Source of the DNA: VGBV01 sp963780395
Lineage (GTDB): Bacteria; Actinomycetota; Thermoleophilia; Solirubrobacterales; 70-9
Direction of reading: 5' to 3'
Assembly (NCBI GenBank): GCA_963780395.1
Contig: CAWABY010000003.1
Location: 124,001-188,000 of the forward strand
Length of the DNA stretch: 64,000 nt
The notes beneath the pieces were generated by a model. That model worked only from the letters and a program-made list of their open reading frames with translations, searched no databases and was not told the DNA's origin. Shown here in pieces: positions 59,273-64,000 of this stretch (positions within the stretch are counted from its first letter, which is position 1; each line of letters begins with the position of its first letter). Both the position numbers and the translations under genes were made by a program.

Positions 59273-59946
59273 TGGCCGAGGCGCCCCGCGAGCCCGAGCT
59301 GTCCCAGGAGTGGGAATCCGCCCCGGAGGTCGGCTGGATCGAGCCGGCCCTGGCCGAGGAGTTCCCCGGCCTCGGCCTCGCCTACACGACCGTCTCGGCC
59401 GGTCGCGGCCGCAGCCCCGAGGCGCTGAAGGAGCAGCTGCGCGAGCTCAGCAGCCGGGTCGGAGGGGCGCAGGCGATCAACCTGCGCCAGCAGTCGATCC
59501 CCTGGTCCTACCGCGTCTTCTTCCGCCACATCGGCCTCGATCCCGATGAGACGCCGACCCCCGTCGAGGAGGTCTCGCTCAACCGCATGCGGTACGGCCA
59601 CTTCAAGAGCCGCAACCGCCTCGACGACGCGCTCACGATCGCGGTTGCCGAGGTCGGGGTCGCGCTGACGGCTTTCGACGCCGGCAGGATCGAGGGCCGC
59701 CTCGGCATGCGCCTTGCCGGCGAGGAGGAGAGCTTCGAGGGCCGGGTCTCGCCCCTGATCCCCGGCACGATCCTGATCGCCGACGAGCAGCGCCCGCTCG
59801 CCATCCTCTTCCGCAAGACCGCCGAGGGCCGCGGCGTCACCCGCAAGACCGAGCGCACTACCCTCGTCGCCGTCAAGGTCAAGGGCGTCCCCGACATCGC
59901 CCTCGAGGAGTCCCTGTGGCTCGCCGCCAGCGCAATGCTCGCCTAA
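59272..59946 (+). CDS. B3/B4 (PheT-like tRNA-editing) domain protein
   Basis: A 224-residue stand-alone B3/B4 domain, the part of phenylalanyl-tRNA synthetase beta that edits mischarged tRNA. Typical segments are QSIPWSYRVFFRHIGLDPDETPTPVEE, GHFKSRNRLDDALTIAVAEVGVAL and the end LVAVKVKGVPDIALEESL. Free-standing homologues may edit Tyr- or other mischarged tRNAs, but most are uncharacterised. It is coupled by one base to the thioredoxin-fold gene, an odd partner for a translation-quality protein. Confidence 0.85.
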   Translation: MAEAPREPELSQEWESAPEVGWIEPALAEEFPGLGLAYTTVSAGRGRSPEALKEQLRELSSRVGGAQAINLRQQSIPWSYRVFFRHIGLDPDETPTPVEEVSLNRMRYGHFKSRNRLDDALTIAVAEVGVALTAFDAGRIEGRLGMRLAGEEESFEGRVSPLIPGTILIADEQRPLAILFRKTAEGRGVTRKTERTTLVAVKVKGVPDIALEESLWLAASAMLA

Positions 59947-60100
59947 GGGCGCCCCAGGCCCACCAATGGCGCCTTCCTCGGCTATACGCCGAACAAGTCG
60001 CCATCCCTCACCCGAACCGGGGTAGGTGAGCATCTCACGCCGCGCGCGCTCGGTTCGTTGCAGAATCGAGCTCGCGCAAACGATTGAGTGAGGAGGCCGC
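59947..60100. other. 154-nt gap before the isocitrate-lyase-family gene
   Basis: Holds a weak inverted repeat GGCGCC...GGCGCC near 59950-59975 that may end the upstream operon, and a GAGGAGG at 60090-60096 as ribosome binding site of the next gene. No further element recognised. Confidence 0.35.
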
Positions 60101-60895
60101 ATGGCGACGCAGCAGCAGAAGGGCGAGGCGTTCAGGGCGCTGCACGAGGGGGAGCCGTTCATCATTCCCAACCCGTGGGACGCGGGGACGGCGAAGACGA
60201 TGGCGGCGCTGGGGTTCAAGGCGCTGGCGACGACCAGCGGCGGGTTCGCGTTCACGCTCGGCCGGCTGGACGGCGAGGTCACCCTGGATGAGGTGGTCGC
60301 GCACACCGCCGCGCTGACCGAGGCGACCGAGGTGCCGGTCTCGGTCGACCTGGAGAACGGCTACGGGCCCGAGCCCGAGCAGGCCGCGCTTGCGATCACG
60401 AAGGCCGCCGAGGCGGGGGCGGTCGGGGGCTCGATCGAGGACTATGACCCCGGCGGGGAGCTGTACGGGATGGAGCAGGCCGTCGAGCGCGTCAGCGCCG
60501 CGGCCGAGGCGGCGAAGGCGCTCGGCTTCCCCTTCACCCTGACGGGGCGGGCAGAGAACTTCCTGCGCGGGAACCCCGACCTGGACGACACGATCGCGCG
60601 CCTTCAGGCCTACGAGCGGGCCGGAGCGGACGTGCTCTACGCGCCGCACCTCGGGGAGCTGGACCAGGTGAGTGCGATCTGCGATGCGGTCTCGGCGCCC
60701 GTCAACGTGCTCGCGCGCACCGGGTGGACGCTGGACGAGCTCGCCGACGCCGGCGCCCAGCGAGTCAGCGTCGGCAGCCGGCTCACCTGGGTCGCGCTGG
60801 CGGCGATGGTCGCGGCGGCTGAGGAGATGCGCGACGAGGGCAGCTTCGCCGGGCTGGACGCGAGGGTGAACCTCGGGGAGTGGCTCGGCGGGTAA
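60101..60895 (+). CDS. Isocitrate lyase/PEP mutase-family enzyme
   Basis: A 264-residue TIM-barrel enzyme of the PEP-mutase/isocitrate-lyase superfamily (oxaloacetate hydrolase, methylisocitrate lyase-like group). IIPNPWDAGTAKTMAALGFKALATTSGG opens the barrel, metal-site VSVDLENGYG and IEDYDP follow, and LTGRAENFL closes the active site. The KKCGH loop of true isocitrate lyases is absent, so the reaction is unknown. GAGGAGG precedes the ATG by 4 nt. Confidence 0.88.
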   Translation: MATQQQKGEAFRALHEGEPFIIPNPWDAGTAKTMAALGFKALATTSGGFAFTLGRLDGEVTLDEVVAHTAALTEATEVPVSVDLENGYGPEPEQAALAITKAAEAGAVGGSIEDYDPGGELYGMEQAVERVSAAAEAAKALGFPFTLTGRAENFLRGNPDLDDTIARLQAYERAGADVLYAPHLGELDQVSAICDAVSAPVNVLARTGWTLDELADAGAQRVSVGSRLTWVALAAMVAAAEEMRDEGSFAGLDARVNLGEWLGG

Positions 60896-60924
60896 CATGG
60901 TTTTCCCCGCTCGAGGAGGGTGAA

Positions 60925-61479
60925 GTGCCCGATGCGCTCGAAATAGTGGACTCGGAGGTGCGGCCCGCGCCCCGCGAGCAGACCTCCTGGGTGCCGCCGG
61001 TTCCCCCCGACGGCCTCGACACGACCCTCTTCGACAGCGACGAGCGCGCCGCCAGGGCGGACTTGCGGCGCCAGATCGCGGCGATGGAGGCCGAGCTGGG
61101 CCGGCTCTTCGGATCGGCCTTCCCGCGCACCGGCATCGATTTCGGCGTCCCCGCCCCCGGCGGCGGCCCCCGCATCCTTTCGGTCAACGAGCTGGAGCGG
61201 GTGCGAGACGCGCTCGCCGCCCGCGTCAAGGACGTCCGCGGCCGCCTCCACGATCACGCCTACGCCGAGGAGCAGAACCGGCTGCTGATCGAGGAGATGA
61301 CCGCCGACCCCGATTCTTACAAGTGGGTCCGGGTCTCGAACGAGGACATCGGCGAGCCCGGCTGCCGGCATTGGCACTCGCGCCCCCGTTGGGGCCTGCT
61401 GGGGATGATCATCGGCTGGTGGCGGGTGATCGTCTCATCGGGTTGCCCGTTAGCCGCGGGGCTTGCGGCCCCAAGGTGA
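60925..61479 (+). CDS. Conserved actinobacterial protein of unknown function
   Basis: A 184-residue protein whose C-terminal half is distinctive: a helix HDHAYAEEQNRLLIEEM, then DPDSYKWVRVSNEDIGEPGCRHWHSRPRWGLLGMIIGWWRVIVSSGCPL. The Cys-x-His-x-His cluster and the later Cys could bind a metal. The middle region (RADLRRQIAAMEAELGRLF) is likely helical. AGGAGG at 60914-60919 fixes the GTG at 60925 as start rather than the GTG at 60880. I cannot assign a function; the two genes after it are membrane proteins. Confidence 0.75.
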   Translation: MPDALEIVDSEVRPAPREQTSWVPPVPPDGLDTTLFDSDERAARADLRRQIAAMEAELGRLFGSAFPRTGIDFGVPAPGGGPRILSVNELERVRDALAARVKDVRGRLHDHAYAEEQNRLLIEEMTADPDSYKWVRVSNEDIGEPGCRHWHSRPRWGLLGMIIGWWRVIVSSGCPLAAGLAAPR

Positions 61480-61484
61480 GCTAG

Positions 61485-62021
61485 ATGGCGACGAAGCGCA
61501 AGCGACGCAAGAAGCGGCGGCGGCCCACGGCAAACCCGCGCGCCGGCTCGCCCACACCGGAGACCGGCCCCGCCCCTGAGCCATCGGCGGTTCCCGTCGA
61601 TGACGGGCGGCGGGCGGCCGCCCCGCGCCGCCGCGGGCCTCCCGATGGTCCTCCGCCGGCCCCCTGGGGCTCGTTTCCCCTCTCGGAGATCGTTGTCCTG
61701 ATCGCGATCGTGCTGCTGGTGGCCGGGTTCTTCACTGGCCCTCCCCGCGGAGCGGTGATGCTGGGCGCCGGCCTGGTGCTGGGCTCGCTGGCGGGGCTGG
61801 AGCTGTCGGCCCGCGAGCACTTCTCGGGCTACCGCTCGCACACCCTGCTGCTGGGGGGCGCCGTCGGGGTGGCGACCGTCGCGGGCCTCGCGGCCCTGAC
61901 CGGGCTCACGCCACTGGTCTGCCTCGCCGCCGGCGTGGTCACCTTCGGCGCGGCCTCCTACCTCTTCGCCGGCGCCTTTCGCCGCAGCTCGGGCGGATCG
62001 CTGTTCAAGGTCAAGCCGTGA
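61485..62021 (+). CDS. Four-helix membrane protein with basic N-terminus
   Basis: A 178-residue membrane protein. A very basic start (KRKRRKKRRRP) and a Pro/Ala-rich cytosolic stretch precede four hydrophobic helices, from EIVVLIAIVLLVAGFFTG to VCLAAGVVTFGAASYLFAG. No family recognised. It is followed by a second small membrane protein with a GTGA overlap (62018-62021). Confidence 0.72.
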   Translation: MATKRKRRKKRRRPTANPRAGSPTPETGPAPEPSAVPVDDGRRAAAPRRRGPPDGPPPAPWGSFPLSEIVVLIAIVLLVAGFFTGPPRGAVMLGAGLVLGSLAGLELSAREHFSGYRSHTLLLGGAVGVATVAGLAALTGLTPLVCLAAGVVTFGAASYLFAGAFRRSSGGSLFKVKP

Positions 62022-62416
62022 TCCGCGAGCGCTGGCCATCGCGCCGCCTGCTGCTGGGCGCCGCCGGCTCGGCCGCCCTGCTGGCGCTGATGGCGGCCGG
62101 CTGCCTCTTCCTCTGGGTGGGGGTGCCGCTCGGCTGGCTTTGGATCGCCTCGCGGCTTCAGGAGGAGATGCCGCTGGGGACCTCGCTGCTGCTGATGATG
62201 GTGGGGGCCGTGGCGACGATCGCGCTGGTCGCGCCGATGCTGTCCTGGCTCGACCGGGTCCACCACGAGTCGCGAGCCGCCCGCGGCCTTCCGGTCGCGG
62301 ACAGCTCGCCGCTCGAGGTGATGCTGGTCGTCAGCGCCGCGCTGGCGGCAGTGGGCGTCGCGGTCTGGTTCCTGGCCCTGTCCGGGTCCAGCCCGATGCC
62401 CCTGACCTCTCCCTAG
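62018..62416 (+). CDS. Small three-helix membrane protein
   Basis: A 132-residue protein with hydrophobic stretches LLLGAAGSAALLALMAAGCLFLWVGV, TSLLLMMVGAVATIALVAPML and EVMLVVSAALAAVGVAVWFLAL. Start GTG overlaps the preceding stop. Its own stop shares the bases CTAG with the stop of the convergent mIHF gene. Function unknown. Confidence 0.72.
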   Translation: MIRERWPSRRLLLGAAGSAALLALMAAGCLFLWVGVPLGWLWIASRLQEEMPLGTSLLLMMVGAVATIALVAPMLSWLDRVHHESRAARGLPVADSSPLEVMLVVSAALAAVGVAVWFLALSGSSPMPLTSP

Positions 62417-62853
62417 GCGGTCACGCCTCGCTGCCCGAGGGCATCCGCGAGAAGATCGCGCTGCCGCTGGGTGAACGTCCCCAGCCGCTTGCTTTCGTTG
62501 ATGTGCAGCGAATTGATCAGCTTCCGGGAGCGGGCCCGTCCCCAGCGTCGTTGGCTGCAGAGCAGCTCGCTGACGCTCATGCTCTCGGCCTCCCAGGGGC
62601 AATCCCGGATGACCGAGAGGATTCCGCGCTTGCCGGCGCCGACCTCGCGCTTCAGCTGGGCCCTGGCCAGGCGGACCTCATTGGCGCGGGCGAGGGCAAG
62701 CATGTGCTGCGGCGGGGCGCCGATCCGGCCGTCGATGACGGCGTCGGCATTGGGCTTCGACGGCGGCTCCTTGGCCGGACGCGCGGTCGTTCGCTGGGGA
62801 GGCCCGGCGGGGGCGGTCGGGTTCAGAGCAGGGGCCATCGTCGTTGCGGACAT
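62413..62853 (-). CDS. Actinobacterial integration host factor-like (mIHF-type) protein
   Basis: A 146-residue DNA-binding protein. The C-terminal 90 residues match the mIHF family: a long helix MLALARANEVRLARAQLKREV, the loop DCPWEAESMSVSELLCSQRRWGRARSRKLI and the helix-two-turn-helix end INESKRLGTFTQRQRDLLADAL. Such proteins compact the nucleoid and are often essential. The first 45 residues are a Pro/Ala-rich extension not usual in mIHF. GGAGG 5 nt before the ATG supports the start. A strong promoter is seen about 150 nt upstream. Confidence 0.83.
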   Translation of the reverse strand: MSATTMAPALNPTAPAGPPQRTTARPAKEPPSKPNADAVIDGRIGAPPQHMLALARANEVRLARAQLKREVGAGKRGILSVIRDCPWEAESMSVSELLCSQRRWGRARSRKLINSLHINESKRLGTFTQRQRDLLADALGQRGVTA

Positions 62854-63012
62854 TCGATCCTCCCGTATAGGCGTTTTGGCGGGGCTTCGTTTTTGTTGTC
62901 GGCGTCGCCCCCAGCGGTCCCTCTCTTTGAGTGGACCGGGGGAAGGGACGGCTCTCTCTCCGAATCTCCGTCCGCTCCCTGCCCCGGGTGCGGTGCACGC
63001 GACGTGGCCAAA

Positions 63013-63040
63013 CTTATAGGTGTCGGCGCCGGAGGGTCAA
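63013..63040 (-). promoter_or_regulatory. Strong housekeeping-type promoter of the mIHF gene
   Basis: TTGACC (63040-63035), a 16-nt spacer and TATAAG (63018-63013) form the best promoter match in the window. It predicts a transcript start near 63006 and a 5' leader of about 150 nt, in which no gene is seen. Confidence 0.7.
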
Positions 63041-63108
63041 GCCCCTTTGATCGCGGACTGTTCGCTAAGAGCAGCCTTTTCGTTTCGGCCCCGGACGACC
63101 GTTCGATT

Positions 63109-64000
63109 TCAGGTCCGGGGGAGGTCCGGATAGTCCCGTAGGACCTCCTCGAAAATGCTGAGGGCGCGGTCCAAGTGGTCCCGCTCGTGGGTCGCCATCA
63201 GGCTTGTCCGCAGCAGCGCGCCCCCCGGCGGCACCGCCGGATGCAGCGCCACGTTGGTGTAGACGCCGGCGTCGAACAGCGACTTCCACAGCAGCACCGC
63301 CTGCCAGTCCTCGCCGACGATCACCGGGACCACCGGGGTCGTCGCCTCGCGGCCGTCGGGGAGGGTTCCGGGCTCGACCACCTTCAGACCGAGGTCGCGG
63401 AAGCCCTGTCGCAGGTAGCGCGCGTTGTTCAGCAGCTTCGAGAAGAGCTGGGGCCCGTCCGAGCGCATCACCCTCAGGGCTCCCAGGGCGGCGCCGGTGG
63501 CCGCGGGGACGGCCGAGGCGCTGAAGATGAACGAGCGCGAGGTGATCTTCAGGAACTCGACCACCTCCTCGCTGCCGGCGATGAAGCCGCCGCACGAGGC
63601 GAGGCTCTTGGAGAAGGTCCCCATCCGCAGGTCCACCTGGTCCTCGAGCCCGAACAGCTCACAGGCGCCGGCCCCCCTCTCGCCCAGCACCCCGACGCCG
63701 TGGGCCTCATCCACCATCAGCCGCGCCCCGTAGGTCCGGCAGAGCTCCACGATCGGGGGCAGGTCGCAGACGTCGCCCTCCATCGAGAAGACGCCGTCGA
63801 CCACGACCAGGACTGGGCTCTGGTCGTCGCGAGCGCGCCTGAGCATCGACTCGAGCTTGTCCATGCGGTTGTGGCGGAAAGGACGCAGCCGGGCCCCGGA
63901 GAGCTTGCAGCCGTCGAGGATCGACGCGTGGTCGCCCGAGTCGCAGATGACCGTGTCCCCGGGCTCGAGGATGGCGCTGATCGCCCCCAGGTTCGACTGG
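63109..64000 (-). CDS. Alpha-oxoamine synthase (AONS/KBL family), C-terminal part
   Basis: A PLP-dependent enzyme that joins an amino acid to an acyl-CoA with loss of CO2: 8-amino-7-oxononanoate synthase, 2-amino-3-ketobutyrate CoA ligase or serine palmitoyltransferase type. Visible motifs are SNLGAISAIL and GDHASILDG near the right edge, DEAHGVGVLGERGAG, and the cofactor lysine in MGTFSKSLASCGG. The N-terminus lies beyond 64000, so the subgroup cannot be settled and no bio gene is nearby. In-frame codons continue uninterrupted to the window edge. Its stop is 69 nt upstream of the mIHF -35. Confidence 0.9.
   Translation of the reverse strand, partial: QSNLGAISAILEPGDTVICDSGDHASILDGCKLSGARLRPFRHNRMDKLESMLRRARDDQSPVLVVVDGVFSMEGDVCDLPPIVELCRTYGARLMVDEAHGVGVLGERGAGACELFGLEDQVDLRMGTFSKSLASCGGFIAGSEEVVEFLKITSRSFIFSASAVPAATGAALGALRVMRSDGPQLFSKLLNNARYLRQGFRDLGLKVVEPGTLPDGREATTPVVPVIVGEDWQAVLLWKSLFDAGVYTNVALHPAVPPGGALLRTSLMATHERDHLDRALSIFEEVLRDYPDLPRT

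Noticed and set aside
1..64000. CRISPR arrays, IS elements, tRNA or rRNA genes
   Set aside because: No regularly spaced repeats, transposase motifs or cloverleaf-like sequences were found on reading the intergenic regions; a tRNA scan would be the decisive test.

Overview
The window is about 70% GC, gene-dense and coding on both strands. It shows actinobacterial hallmarks: HemQ/ChdC-type coproheme decarboxylase, a mIHF-type nucleoid protein, FprA, DUF2277, DUF3618, YrbE/Mkl-type transporters, an ECF42 sigma factor, BKACE (DUF849) enzymes, and many start codons sitting 6-8 nt behind a TANNNT -10 box (leaderless-type). Together these suggest an actinomycete, probably of the Thermoleophilia (Solirubrobacterales) type; this assignment is inference. 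I see no rRNA, tRNA, insertion sequence, prophage or CRISPR array, and no gene-free stretch longer than 300 bases (the longest, about 290 bases upstream of metH, holds a riboswitch).

Layout. 1-2.9 kb: ROK repressor, xylose-type sugar-binding lipoprotein and CUT2 ATPase (minus strand, runs off the left edge). 2.9-8.5 kb: two paralogous acyl-CoA dehydrogenases flank an ECF42 sigma module with three DGPF/YCII proteins and two similar putative target promoters. 8.6-14 kb: a P450 divergent from the second dehydrogenase, a GGDEF/HD-GYP cyclic-di-GMP enzyme and an MMPL transporter. 14.2-20 kb: a tightly coupled acyl-CoA/beta-keto acid operon (enoyl-CoA hydratase, carboxyltransferase, BKACE, racemase-type CoA enzyme, MerR regulator, ICMT-like methyltransferase). 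20-27 kb: epimerases, nitrilase + TetR, hydrolase, small envelope proteins, DegV. 27-29 kb: iron-sulfur/BolA/monothiol glutaredoxin genes. 29-38 kb: methyltransferase, GDPD, FprA, VOC protein, HemQ, a large membrane protein whose start codon overlaps that of hemQ, and a glycosyltransferase fused to a flippase-like membrane domain. 38-42 kb: metH behind a SAM riboswitch. 42-47 kb: orphan small protein, aldehyde dehydrogenase, a heavily frameshifted amt, glnK, and a small membrane protein. 47-52 kb: four tandem PQQ-type sugar dehydrogenase paralogues. 52-60 kb: lipoprotein, a two-permease/one-ATPase MlaE-type transporter without Mce proteins, an MMPL/RND pump, a thioredoxin-fold protein and a B3/B4-domain protein. 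60-64 kb: isocitrate-lyase-family enzyme, small membrane proteins, mIHF and an alpha-oxoamine synthase running off the right edge.

Sequence quality. Single-base frameshifts break ECF42, the carboxyltransferase, metH, the aldehyde dehydrogenase, amt (many), glnK and two sugar dehydrogenases. They concentrate between 44.1 and 51.3 kb and look like assembly indels, because restoring one base each recovers full-length, family-conserved proteins.
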